Assembly: GCA_031267645.1 (NCBI GenBank)
Contig: JAIRYW010000053.1
Coordinates: forward strand, 1-32,234
Source: Propionibacteriaceae bacterium
GTDB taxonomy: Bacteria; Actinomycetota; Actinomycetes; Propionibacteriales; Propionibacteriaceae
Length of the DNA stretch: 32,234 bases
Direction of reading: 5' to 3'
The position numbers were made by a program, and so were the translations under genes. Every line of letters starts with the position of its first letter. The first letter of the stretch is position 1. The notes under the pieces are model-generated. The model did not search any database and had not been told where the DNA came from. It saw only the letters and a list, made by a program, of their open reading frames with translations. Below are positions 1 through 7,517 of this stretch, piece by piece.

Positions 1-24
1 GGTTCCCAAACATTGCTTGAGCAT
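1..24 (-). CDS. Start of the next gene of the pdu operon (partial, cut by window edge)
   Basis: Twelve bases after the pduH stop codon on the minus strand there is an ATG (24..22) preceded by a purine-rich GAGAGGAC stretch that can serve as a ribosome binding site. Eight codons are visible (MLKQCLGT) before the window ends. The spacing fits the tight packing of the upstream operon genes, so this is probably another member of the diol-utilisation operon. Eight residues are too few to name it; the call rests only on position and the start site. Confidence 0.35.
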
Positions 25-35
25 GGTCTGTCCTC

Positions 36-461
36 TCAGATCTCAGGCGCGGCGGGCGCGAAGAGGATCGATTCGCCGCTGGGACCAGTCAGCGGCATTC
101 TTTTGACGATACGGGCCGCAGCCTGGCCCAAGGCCCGGTCGACGGCGTGGTTGCGGTTCAATTCGCCCTCGATGTAGGGCTGGTCGACCGGCAGTTTCTC
201 GGTGGTTATGGCGACGTGGTCCGAGCTGACCCCGATGCCGACGCCCAAGCGGGAGACGATGGCCGCTCTCTGGGCCAGCTCCTTCGGGCTCGACTCGGTC
301 CGCTTGGTCACCACGTATGGGATCGACTCCTCCTCGACGCCGAGCAGGATCTCAGTCAGTTGGTGGTCTTGGATCGACTGGTGGGCGTAGACCTCGACGG
401 CCGGCAGCTTGGTGTCGACCAGGTGTGGCACCTGGGCTTGAACCAAGATGTCTTCCGCCAT
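36..461 (-). CDS. pduH: Diol/glycerol dehydratase reactivating factor, small subunit
   Basis: The 141-residue product fits the small (beta) subunit of the reactivase that works with PduG to release damaged cobalamin from diol dehydratase. Recognisable features are the GVEEESIPY segment near residues 40-50, the LGVGIGVSSDHVAIT segment around residues 71-86 and a C-terminal part with LGQAAARIVKRMP. The length is normal for DdrB/PduH (about 120-145 residues). The ATG at 461 has GAGGGAC upstream and lies 9 bases after the pduG stop, so it is probably co-translated with its partner subunit. The dehydratase genes just upstream support the assignment. The glycerol dehydratase version (GdrB) cannot be excluded. 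Confidence 0.85.
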   Translation of the reverse strand: MAEDILVQAQVPHLVDTKLPAVEVYAHQSIQDHQLTEILLGVEEESIPYVVTKRTESSPKELAQRAAIVSRLGVGIGVSSDHVAITTEKLPVDQPYIEGELNRNHAVDRALGQAAARIVKRMPLTGPSGESILFAPAAPEI

Positions 462-470
462 GGCCGTCCC

Positions 471-2279
471 TCAGCCTTCCCAGGACAGGACCAGGCCGGT
501 GGCGACCGCGTTGCGCGGCCCCTCGGTGCCCCGGATGTTGGCCCGGCCGGCCACCACGCGGAACTCGCCCAGGGCCTTGGTCACCAACTGTGGGATCTCG
601 AAGTCGAGGGCCGAGCCGCCGACCAGGACGACGAACTCGATGTCACGCACGTTCTGAGTCGGGCTGACGGCGCGCAAGGCGCGCAGGGCGTTGGTGACGA
701 AGACCCGCTCCTTGGCCCGCACCCGGATCTGCCGAATCACTTCCATGGGATGTTTCAGCGGCAGCGGGATCATCGACTCCGGGTGCATCACGACGACCCG
801 GGCGAACAGATGGGGCTTGAGCGGCTGGTCGAAGAATTGGACTGAACCGTCCTCGTGCCGGATGTTGAACAAGGTCTCGACCTTGGCCAACGGGTAGCGC
901 TTGATGTTCTCCGCCAGTTCGAAGTCGTCCAGGCCCAGCTCGGACTGGATCAACAGTGTCACCATGTTGCCGGCCCCAGCCAGGTGGATGGACCGACCCT
1001 GGCCGTTGCCGCGCAGGATCGAAGCGTCGGTCGAACCGGCCCCCATGTCCAAGATGGCGATGGGGGCGGAAGTGCCCGGCGTGGTCAGGGCGCCGCGAAT
1101 GGCCATGTCGGCCTCGACGCCGCCGACCTGGACCGGGATGGTCAGCTCGGCCGTCATCTGCGAGGCCACCCTCTCCATTTGGAGCTTGTCGGCCCGCACC
1201 ATGGCGGCGATGCCGACGGCGCCCTCGAGCGAGAACTCCTCGGCCAGACCGCCGATGACCTTCTGCGGCACCAAGGTGTCGACCGCCAAAAGGTCGGTCA
1301 CTTGGATCTGCTTGGGATCGCGATCGGTCAGGTTGCCCATCACGACCCGGACCTTCTCCATCATGCCGCCGACGTTGGTGCCCGGCTCGCCGACGATGTC
1401 GGTGACCTGGCCGACGGTCGCGCCGGCCCGCATGATCTCCTCCGCCCCGCGTTCGACGTCGACCTCGACCGAGCGCTGCTCGCCGATGAAGCGAAGCGAG
1501 CCGGCCGGGATGTGACGTTCGGTGACGTCGCCCTTGGGCGTCTTGATGACGACGGCCGAGCGATTGCCGACCAGGGCCCGGGCCATCGGCACGACCGACT
1601 TGGTCTCATCCGAGGTGAGCTCGAACAAGGTGGCGATGCCGAAGGGATTGGACAGGGTCTCGATGATTCGACCAGCTTCGGACACCTCGATGGCGGCCAA
1701 CATGCCGATCGGCACCTTGTCGATCAGGGAGACCTCGTCCACGATCGGGATCTTGCGAGTCAGACGGTTGTGCACCAGCACCCCGTCGTCGCTCTGCAAG
1801 ATGGCGCCGGCGACGGTCAACCGGCCGACGGCCTGGTTGACGGCCTCGGCCACGGCGGCGTAGTCGTGCGATCGGTCCGCCACCACGATGTAGGGACGAT
1901 CGGCTGGGGCCGAGACGAGATCCACTAAGTGGATCGTCGTCCCGACCCCGATGCCCAATCCTCCAGGAGTCGACGGGTTGTGGCCGATCATGGTTGATTC
2001 CGTGATGACCGTTTCCGTGATCGTCTCCATGGCGACGTCGCCGATCACCGGCGCCGCCTCATTGATGCGGATGACCGTCAAGTCCGTCAACGACCGACCG
2101 GCCCGTTCCAGGGCTTGGGTCAGCGATTGGAACATGCCCTGAGTGTTTTGCAGGGTCCCCTTGATTCCAGTGGTCGGCACGATGGCCGAGGTCAGGAAAC
2201 GGCGGGTCGCGCCGACCGCCTCGGCCAGCGCCACCTCAGTGGTGGCGTTGCCGATGTCGATCCCAGCGATCAGGGCCAT
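471..2279 (-). CDS. pduG: Diol/glycerol dehydratase reactivase, large ATPase subunit
   Basis: This 602-residue protein is the large subunit of the ATP-dependent reactivase that exchanges inactivated cobalamin in diol dehydratase for intact coenzyme. It has the Hsp70/actin-like ATPase layout: phosphate-1 motif GIDIGNATTEVAL at the N terminus, phosphate-2 motif LDMGAGSTDASI near residue 410, and an adenosine-side motif VVLVGGSALDFE near residue 547. Length matches DdrA/PduG (about 603-610). It starts at ATG 2279, 34 bases after the pduE stop, the widest gap in the operon, with only a weak ribosome binding site. It acts with PduH, encoded 9 bases downstream, most likely at or inside the microcompartment. 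No truncation or missing motif was seen. Confidence 0.93.
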   Translation of the reverse strand: MALIAGIDIGNATTEVALAEAVGATRRFLTSAIVPTTGIKGTLQNTQGMFQSLTQALERAGRSLTDLTVIRINEAAPVIGDVAMETITETVITESTMIGHNPSTPGGLGIGVGTTIHLVDLVSAPADRPYIVVADRSHDYAAVAEAVNQAVGRLTVAGAILQSDDGVLVHNRLTRKIPIVDEVSLIDKVPIGMLAAIEVSEAGRIIETLSNPFGIATLFELTSDETKSVVPMARALVGNRSAVVIKTPKGDVTERHIPAGSLRFIGEQRSVEVDVERGAEEIMRAGATVGQVTDIVGEPGTNVGGMMEKVRVVMGNLTDRDPKQIQVTDLLAVDTLVPQKVIGGLAEEFSLEGAVGIAAMVRADKLQMERVASQMTAELTIPVQVGGVEADMAIRGALTTPGTSAPIAILDMGAGSTDASILRGNGQGRSIHLAGAGNMVTLLIQSELGLDDFELAENIKRYPLAKVETLFNIRHEDGSVQFFDQPLKPHLFARVVVMHPESMIPLPLKHPMEVIRQIRVRAKERVFVTNALRALRAVSPTQNVRDIEFVVLVGGSALDFEIPQLVTKALGEFRVVAGRANIRGTEGPRNAVATGLVLSWEG

Positions 2280-2313
2280 GTCGTCAACGGTTCCGTTCAG
2301 TCATCCAGCTCGG

Positions 2314-2814
2314 TCAGTCGACCCGCAGCCGGCCGCGTTGCTCGTAGACGTCAGCCGCTTCGCGGATGAAGGCCGGGTTGATCTTGCAACCGTATTGGCT
2401 CTCCAACTTGTCGGCGATGGCGTACAGCTCGGCCTTGGTCGAACGGTACGGACGCAGAGCGTTGTAGATGCTGAGCAGCTCGTCGTCAGGCACGGCGATC
2501 AGCTCGGCGGCCCGGCGCAGGTTGCGGGAGAAAGCCCCGCGGTTGACCGACTCGGCCACCTGGGCCTGCATCTCCAGCGTCTCCGGAGCGATCCGGAAGT
2601 CCTCTGCCGTCAGAGCCCCTGAGACGACGCCCTCCAGCGAGAAGTCAGTCAGCTGCTTGCCGCTGGCGGACTTGATCTGGTTCGGGATCTTCTCGCCCAA
2701 GGGATACTGCTCTTTGGTGACCTGGCCACCAGCCGGCGCTGAAGCGGCCGACGGTGAACCAATCGTGGCCATGACCTGAGCCATGATCTGTCGAATGAGT
2801 TGTTCTTGGTCCAT
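2314..2814 (-). CDS. pduE: Propanediol dehydratase, small (gamma) subunit
   Basis: The 166-residue product is the small subunit of adenosylcobalamin-dependent diol dehydratase, which converts 1,2-propanediol to propionaldehyde (or glycerol to 3-hydroxypropionaldehyde). The family core is present: GEKIPNQIKSASGKQLTDFS around residues 43-62, the GALTAEDFRIAPETLEMQA block, and LRPYRSTKAEL toward the C terminus. The N terminus carries a short amphipathic helix, LIRQIMAQVMATIG (residues 6-19), then an Ala/Pro/Gly-rich linker: the pattern of a microcompartment encapsulation peptide. The start at ATG 2814 has GAGGGAAG upstream, overlapping the pduD stop, 11 bases after that gene. Length is close to Salmonella PduE (173). 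Confidence 0.93.
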   Translation of the reverse strand: MDQEQLIRQIMAQVMATIGSPSAASAPAGGQVTKEQYPLGEKIPNQIKSASGKQLTDFSLEGVVSGALTAEDFRIAPETLEMQAQVAESVNRGAFSRNLRRAAELIAVPDDELLSIYNALRPYRSTKAELYAIADKLESQYGCKINPAFIREAADVYEQRGRLRVD

Positions 2815-2825
2815 GTCAGCTTCCC

Positions 2826-3491
2826 TCAGACGTAGGTGACCGAAAGAGCTTGCGTCTTCTTGCCAGGATCGCAGAGCTCGGTTTCCTTGATGTGCAGCAG
2901 AGCGGCGATGGCCTGGTACTTCGGCCGAGCCATCTGGTCGTTCTTGACCGGCACAGGAGCGGGCGACTCGCCCTTGGCGTACTTGGCGGCGTTCTTGCCA
3001 ATGGCGCGGAACGTCCCCAGGTCGACCAGCGGGGCCTGGCTGAACAACTCAAGGTTGCTCAAAGGCGGCAGGTCCTTCTGGTGGATGACCGTGGTGCCAC
3101 GAGACTGCACGCCGATGCCGATGCCGGAACCGGACAGCTTGGCCGCCTCATGGGCCATGAAGCCGACGTCGGCGGTGCGGAAGAGACGGATGAAGCGATA
3201 CTTCAGGCCCTCCTCCTCGATGCCGGCGCAGATCTCACGCACGACCTGGTCGTGGGGCAGACCGATGATGGTCTGGTTGAGCCGTCCGCCGAAGGCCGGA
3301 GCCAAAGCGATGACGACCTCGCGCGGGTCGGAACCGCGCTCCGCCGGACCAGTCTCGGTGATCTTGATGTGTCGCTCGCCACCGGCGTAGTCCGGCGTGC
3401 CCGAAGGCGCGGCCGCCGCCGGAGCGGCGCCCTTGGCCTCCAGGCCGTTCAACACCTGCTCGATGATGCTACGCAGAGTCTTCTCATCCAT
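2826..3491 (-). CDS. pduD: Propanediol dehydratase, medium (beta) subunit
   Basis: This is the medium subunit of B12-dependent diol dehydratase. I chose ATG 3491 (product [10 protein letters not shown]..., 221 residues) over an upstream GTG at 3500 because GAGGTG sits 6 bases before it. Residues 4-18 ([15 protein letters not shown]) form an amphipathic helix followed by an Ala/Pro linker, matching the encapsulation peptide known from Salmonella PduD. The conserved core includes [45 protein letters not shown] and [15 protein letters not shown]. It begins 10 bases after pduC and ends 11 bases before pduE, so the three subunits are made together. Length matches the family (about 224). Confidence 0.94.
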   Translation of the reverse strand: MDEKTLRSIIEQVLNGLEAKGAAPAAAAPSGTPDYAGGERHIKITETGPAERGSDPREVVIALAPAFGGRLNQTIIGLPHDQVVREICAGIEEEGLKYRFIRLFRTADVGFMAHEAAKLSGSGIGIGVQSRGTTVIHQKDLPPLSNLELFSQAPLVDLGTFRAIGKNAAKYAKGESPAPVPVKNDQMARPKYQAIAALLHIKETELCDPGKKTQALSVTYV

Positions 3492-3501
3492 TGTCATCAC
3501 C

Positions 3502-5163
3502 TCAGATGCTCTCGGGGTCGATCGCCTTGCGGATGTTCTTGATCTCGGCCCAACGCTCGTCGGACAGCTGGTAACCAGTCGAAGGACCGCGATAGTCGTT
3601 CGGATAGTTGACAGCTGAGACGACGTTGAAGTCCTTGGTCAAGATGGCCGCCGTGTGCAGGTAGTCGCCGGAGACGCGCTGTTTGAGCATCCCGAAGACA
3701 GAGCCGGCCACGTCCTCGTACCCGGCCCGGGCCAGCGCCTTGACCAAGTCGATGCCGGTCAGACCGCGCTTGAGGACGTTGTCGGCCGCCTTGAGGTCTT
3801 CGACCACATTGCGATCCGGCATGTCCTGCGAGCCGTGGGCGTAGGTCGCAGCCTCGACCTCGGCGTCGGTGATCTCGGGCAGACCGAGCTCACGGTAGAG
3901 CGCCTGGATGACCTTGGCGGCCTTGTTGCGCACGACCACGGTCTCCTCTTCGGCGACTGGCCGCAGCCCGCCGTCGATCTTGAGGTCGCGTTGGATGACG
4001 CACCAGTCGTCGTAGTCCTCGGCGTCCCAGTTGGAACCGGCGAACATGTTGTCGTAGTTCGGAACCGAGGAGTAACCCGAGCAGATGAAGTCCGTCCCCG
4101 GGGCGAACTGCATGATGGCCCGGGCGATCCGGCGCAGGTCGGAGTGGGTGAAGGTCTGGTCATTGCTGGAAGCGCACTCCAGGTCCAAGCACATGCCGAT
4201 CAGGTTCTCGGCCAACATGGCGCGAATGCCGCTCGGCACAGCCGCCGGCACACCGCAGCAGGAGACAGAACCGTTTTGGGTCCCCTGCGAGCCGGCGCCC
4301 TTGGTGATGTACAAGCAGCGGGCCTCAAGGTAGAGCATCGACTTGCCCTCGGCGTAACCCATCTGAACCTCCGAGCCGGTGCCCGAGGTGAACCTCATCT
4401 TGAGGCCACGGGAGGCGTAGCAGGAGGCCAAGAAGGCCTTCGACCAGGGCGTGTCGTCGCCATCCATGAAGACGGCCTCGGTGCCGTAGACCGACACCGT
4501 CTCGGCGTAGGCGGTGAAGCCGCGCATGCCGAGAGCCAGTTCAGTGGCCTCTTCGACGGCGCACTGGGTCAGGATGCCGGGACGGCCGATTTGGGCCCCG
4601 ACCATGATCGAGATGGCGTTGAACGGGGCGTAACGGACGATGCCGACGGTCGTCTCCTGTTCGGCGAAGCCGCGCAGAGCGGCCTCGGCGGCGTCCGCCG
4701 CCAGCTGAACCGGATTGTCCTTGACATTGGTGACGTGGCATTGGTTGGCCGGTGAGAGACGGGCTCTCATCTTCGACACGGCCGTCATCATTTCCACGAC
4801 GTTCAGTTTGGAGACGACCTCGGTCAGTTTGGCCGGGGTCAGAGCGGTGGTGAGCTTGACGACTTCTGCTCTAGGCACATTGAAGTCGACCAACATACGG
4901 GCCAGGTCTCCGGAATCGATGGCGTTGGCGCGCTCGGCGTCCTCCAGCCGGATTCCGTAGGTGGCGATGAAGGTGTCGACCATGTCGAAGTCTTCACGCT
5001 TCTTACCGTCCATCTCGACGACCTTGCCGTCGACCAGCTTGAGGCTGGGCTTGGGGTCGTTCGGGCTCTCCATGGCGATAAGGCCGACCTCGGGCCACTC
5101 GGTGACGAAGCCGTCTTGGTTGACGGGCCGAGCGTCGAGGACTTCAAATCTCTTCGATCTCAC
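3502..5163 (-). CDS. pduC: Propanediol dehydratase, large catalytic (alpha) subunit
   Basis: This is the catalytic subunit of adenosylcobalamin-dependent diol dehydratase, the signature enzyme of the pathway. I place the start at GTG 5163 ([19 protein letters not shown]), which matches the start of known PduC proteins and gives 553 residues against 554 in Salmonella; a longer reading from 5283 only runs back into pduB. Family-conserved residues are present, including the His near 143 (HVTNVKDNP) and Glu near 170 (EQETTVG), plus [42 protein letters not shown] and [10 protein letters not shown]. The gene starts 10 bases after pduB with AGGCGGCG upstream. Glycerol dehydratase is closely related, but the pdu shell genes favour diol dehydratase; glycerol may also be a substrate. 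Confidence 0.96.
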   Translation of the reverse strand: MRSKRFEVLDARPVNQDGFVTEWPEVGLIAMESPNDPKPSLKLVDGKVVEMDGKKREDFDMVDTFIATYGIRLEDAERANAIDSGDLARMLVDFNVPRAEVVKLTTALTPAKLTEVVSKLNVVEMMTAVSKMRARLSPANQCHVTNVKDNPVQLAADAAEAALRGFAEQETTVGIVRYAPFNAISIMVGAQIGRPGILTQCAVEEATELALGMRGFTAYAETVSVYGTEAVFMDGDDTPWSKAFLASCYASRGLKMRFTSGTGSEVQMGYAEGKSMLYLEARCLYITKGAGSQGTQNGSVSCCGVPAAVPSGIRAMLAENLIGMCLDLECASSNDQTFTHSDLRRIARAIMQFAPGTDFICSGYSSVPNYDNMFAGSNWDAEDYDDWCVIQRDLKIDGGLRPVAEEETVVVRNKAAKVIQALYRELGLPEITDAEVEAATYAHGSQDMPDRNVVEDLKAADNVLKRGLTGIDLVKALARAGYEDVAGSVFGMLKQRVSGDYLHTAAILTKDFNVVSAVNYPNDYRGPSTGYQLSDERWAEIKNIRKAIDPESI

Positions 5164-5173
5164 GATGCGCCGC

Positions 5174-5953
5174 CTAGATGTACGGCGTAGTCGTCGAGCC
5201 TGGGCACACTCCCAGGGCACCCAGCAGATGGATGCCGATCTCACGGGCGGCCACGATGGCCTGGCGGACGGCTCCCGAATCACCGGTCAAGCAGGAGATG
5301 ACCTCGTTCGAGAAGCTAGTGCCGGCGGCCGGGCTGCTGTAGCCGACGACGTCGACCGTGGCAGCCTTGACGGCGGTGTCAGCCAGGACCACGCCGATGG
5401 CGGCGGGAGCGCCCACGGTGATGCCGAAGGCTTTGCCCAGAGGGGCCCCGAAGGCCTTGTTCAGGGCGTAGCTGGCACGGGCCGTGTACTGGAATTCCAG
5501 GTGGCCGGCTTCGTTGCCGTAGACGTCGCCGAAAGTGCGGTCGAGTTCGCCTAGGGAGACCTCGACGGCCCGACGGGCGTCGGACACGTCGATGGCGCCG
5601 AAGACGATCAACGAACCGTGACCGGCTCCACCCTTGGTGTCGCGCGGCAGTTCGATCGTGACGATCTCGGTGTTAGTGGCTTTGACCGCCTCGTCGGCCG
5701 CGAAAATGTGCGGCCCAGCGCCGGTGCGGGCGCCGAGGATGCCGATGGAGCGGTACTTGGGGTCGATCTTCATGAGCTTGTGCAGGTCGGGATCGACATT
5801 GGCGATGACCAGTCCGATGGTGTCACCGAGCGGGTTGACACCCACGAATTCGGTGCAGGGCGGACGGGCGCCGACGGCCGGGGCCGCTGGGGCCTGGCCG
5901 ATCTTGTCCTGGACGACAGCCAGGACCTGGTTGATGAGTTCTTCGTTGGCCAT
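5174..5953 (-). CDS. pduB: Microcompartment shell protein with two BMC domains (PduB type)
   Basis: This is a tandem-BMC shell protein of the PduB family, which forms pseudohexameric trimers in the facets of the diol-utilisation microcompartment. I chose ATG 5953 (259 residues) over GTG 5962 because AGGTGG lies just upstream of the ATG. The N terminus has a helix (ELINQVLAVVQDKIG) and an Ala/Pro linker before CTEFVGVNPLGDTIGLVIAN, which begins the first BMC domain; the second covers about residues 145-259 and includes ISCLTGDSGAVRQAIVAAREIG. In Salmonella the PduB N-terminal extension ties shell to core, so a similar role is likely here. The gene is 14 bases downstream of pduA and 10 bases upstream of pduC. 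Confidence 0.94.
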   Translation of the reverse strand: MANEELINQVLAVVQDKIGQAPAAPAVGARPPCTEFVGVNPLGDTIGLVIANVDPDLHKLMKIDPKYRSIGILGARTGAGPHIFAADEAVKATNTEIVTIELPRDTKGGAGHGSLIVFGAIDVSDARRAVEVSLGELDRTFGDVYGNEAGHLEFQYTARASYALNKAFGAPLGKAFGITVGAPAAIGVVLADTAVKAATVDVVGYSSPAAGTSFSNEVISCLTGDSGAVRQAIVAAREIGIHLLGALGVCPGSTTTPYI

Positions 5954-5967
5954 GATCGCCACCTAAC

Positions 5968-6246
5968 TCACTTAGCCGCCGACGGGAGCAATTGCTCGAC
6001 GTCGTTGTGCGGACGTGGGATAACGTGGACGGACACCAGCTCGCCGACATTCTGCGCGGCGACAGCGCCGGCGTCAGTGGCGGCCTTGACGGCGCCGACA
6101 TCGCCCCGGACCAGGACGGTCACAAGACCGGACCCGACCCGCTGGCTTCCAATCAGGACGACATTGGCCGATTTGACCATCGCGTCCGCGGCTTCAACGG
6201 CGGCGACGAAACCCTTCGTCTCCACCATTCCGAGGGCTTCTTGCAT
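5968..6246 (-). CDS. pduA: Hexameric microcompartment shell protein (PduA/PduJ type)
   Basis: This 92-residue protein is a single BMC-domain shell hexamer. It opens with [20 protein letters not shown], the classic BMC start, and continues with [26 protein letters not shown] (split here only by reading) and [15 protein letters not shown], which ends the domain. The ATG at 6246 is supported by a strong AAGGAGCT ribosome binding site 6 bases away; an upstream in-frame ATG at 6273 lacks one. It is the first gene of the minus-strand operon, so its promoter should lie in the divergent region upstream. PduA and PduJ are very similar, so the letter assigned is by operon position. The hexamer pore presumably passes the diol substrate. 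Confidence 0.93.
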   Translation of the reverse strand: MQEALGMVETKGFVAAVEAADAMVKSANVVLIGSQRVGSGLVTVLVRGDVGAVKAATDAGAVAAQNVGELVSVHVIPRPHNDVEQLLPSAAK

Positions 6247-6565
6247 TGATCTAGCTCCTTGGATGTTGGGCATTCAACAGACACACCAGATCGGACCATT
6301 GACCTGGTGGCGTTATGACTCAGGCTATGGTCGATCCGAGGGTACGGCTGAGGGTTCGGCCTAGACTTATTCAGGCAGTTCCCGTATCCAAACAGCCAAA
6401 AATTACCCGCTTAACGATCGATTTCTATCCGTTTAGATGGACTTACGGGCTTCCCGAGCCAGTCGATTGACAGCCCCGGCCCATCCTCGGAACGATGGGT
6501 CGATGGACGGCCGTTCGGCCGCCAGATCGCCGAACCAGTCCGCATCGGGGCGGATCGAAGGGGTC
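6247..6565. promoter_or_regulatory. Divergent intergenic region between pduA and eutS/pduU
   Basis: These 319 bases separate the two divergent microcompartment units and must carry both promoters if they are transcribed separately. The stretch 6385-6435 is clearly more AT-rich than its surroundings (CCAAAAATTACCCGCTTAAC and a following TTTCTATCCGTTTAGAT), which is where a promoter for the rightward genes would fit. Codons in frame with eutS are open from 6437, but the family start is at 6566. I could not define convincing -35/-10 pairs or an operator, and no regulator gene is present in the window. The call is positional. Confidence 0.45.
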
Positions 6566-6910
6566 ATGTTCGAGGACAAGCAGCGCATCATCCAGGAGTT
6601 CGTGCCTGGCAAACAGGTGACGCTGGCCCACATCATCGCCCACCCCGACCCCCAGTTGTACGTCAAAGTCGGGCTCAACCCGTCCGGCGGCTCCATCGGC
6701 ATCCTCACCATCACCCCCTCCGACGCCTCCATCCTGGCGGCCGACGTGGCGACCAAGGCCTCCGGCATCGAACTGGCCTTCGTCGACCGCTTCAACGGCT
6801 CGCTCATCATGATGGGATCGGTGTCCGACGTCGAGGCCGCCATGGGCGAGGTCTTGGCCTTCTTGACCGGGGTGCTGCGCTTGGCCCCGGCCGAGATCAC
6901 CCGCACATGA
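6566..6910 (+). CDS. pduU: Microcompartment shell protein EutS/PduU
   Basis: The product, read from ATG 6566, is 114 residues and starts MFEDKQRIIQEFVPGKQVTL, a near match to the N terminus of EutS and PduU. It continues with GGSIGILTITPSDASILAAD and GIELAFVDRFNGSLIMMGSV, all typical of this circularly permuted BMC-fold hexamer, whose N-terminal strands form a small beta barrel capping the pore. An open frame extends upstream to 6437, but those 43 codons do not resemble the family; AAGGGG lies only 2 bases before the chosen ATG, which is rather close. The next gene overlaps by ATGA, so the two are translationally coupled. EutS and PduU cannot be separated with certainty; the neighbouring pdu genes favour PduU. 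Confidence 0.9.
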   Translation: MFEDKQRIIQEFVPGKQVTLAHIIAHPDPQLYVKVGLNPSGGSIGILTITPSDASILAADVATKASGIELAFVDRFNGSLIMMGSVSDVEAAMGEVLAFLTGVLRLAPAEITRT

Positions 6911-7395
6911 GCCAGCCCGACCATGCCGGGCCCCAGACGCCGGACCAGCCGGCGGCGGACGGCGGGCGGTTGAAGAAGCTGCTCCTGGTCGGATCGGTCG
7001 GTTGCGGCAAGACCACCTTGATGCAGCGTCTGCACGGGCTGGACTTTGTCTACGACAAGACCCAAGGTCTGGAGTGGCAGGACGAGATCTTCGACTCCCC
7101 GGGCGAGTTCTTGGAGTTGTGGTACTTACGCCACGGCCTGTGGACAGCCTCGACCGACGTCGACCTGGTCGTCTTGATGCACGCCGCCACCACCATCGAG
7201 ATGAAGATCCCGCCCGGTTTCCACACCTACTTCACCAAGCCCGTCGTCGGCGTGCTGACCAAGATCGACATCGCCGAGCCCTGGATGATCGTGAACGGGG
7301 AGAACCTGCTCCATATGGCGGGCTGCCGGGTCGTGCACAAGGTGTCCGCCCTGACCGGCCAAGGTATCGCCGAGTTGCTGCCCGATCTCAGCTGA
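6907..7395 (+). CDS. pduV: Small P-loop GTPase of the EutP/PduV family
   Basis: The 162-residue protein is a Ras-like GTPase associated with microcompartments. The motifs are in order: P-loop LLLVGSVGCGKTTL (about residues 25-38), TQGLEW in place of the switch I region, G3 DSPGEF (63-68), G4 TKID (118-121) and G5 VSALTGQGI near the C terminus. It starts with ATG 6907 overlapping the pduU stop. EutP/PduV proteins have been linked to microcompartment positioning and to a kinase-like activity in related systems; which applies here is not visible. About 18 residues precede the usual N terminus, rich in Pro, Asp and Ala. The eutS-eutP pairing mirrors the head of many eut operons. Confidence 0.9.
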   Translation: MSQPDHAGPQTPDQPAADGGRLKKLLLVGSVGCGKTTLMQRLHGLDFVYDKTQGLEWQDEIFDSPGEFLELWYLRHGLWTASTDVDLVVLMHAATTIEMKIPPGFHTYFTKPVVGVLTKIDIAEPWMIVNGENLLHMAGCRVVHKVSALTGQGIAELLPDLS

Positions 7396-7400
7396 CTAGG

Positions 7401-7425
7401 CCGGGGCCGCTTAGAGCCACCCCGG
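7401..7425 (+). terminator. Possible hairpin terminator after pduV
   Basis: CCGGGG at 7401-7406 can pair with CCCCGG at 7420-7425 across a 13-base loop, 6 bases after the pduV stop. There is no T-run, as is common for actinobacterial terminators. The stem is short, so this is a weak call. Confidence 0.3.
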
Positions 7426-7517
7426 TCGGGCCTGCCGAACCGAGCGTGGTAAAAGAGGCCAGAATTAGGTAGTAGTGTGGCCTCAACCAAGTCCGCCTCC
7501 TCCTCCAAGGACGACTC

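Noticed and set aside
855-1928. 357-codon plus-strand frame opposite pduG
   Set aside because: It is a shadow of pduG, which is a full-length, motif-complete gene.
5164-5283. N-terminal extension of PduC in the long open frame from 5283
   Set aside because: These codons overlap the 3' end of pduB in another frame and do not resemble PduC, whose known start RSKRFE lies at GTG 5163.
6437-6565. 43-codon N-terminal extension of the EutS/PduU protein
   Set aside because: The Arg/Ser/Pro-rich sequence has no counterpart in the family, whose normal N terminus begins at ATG 6566.
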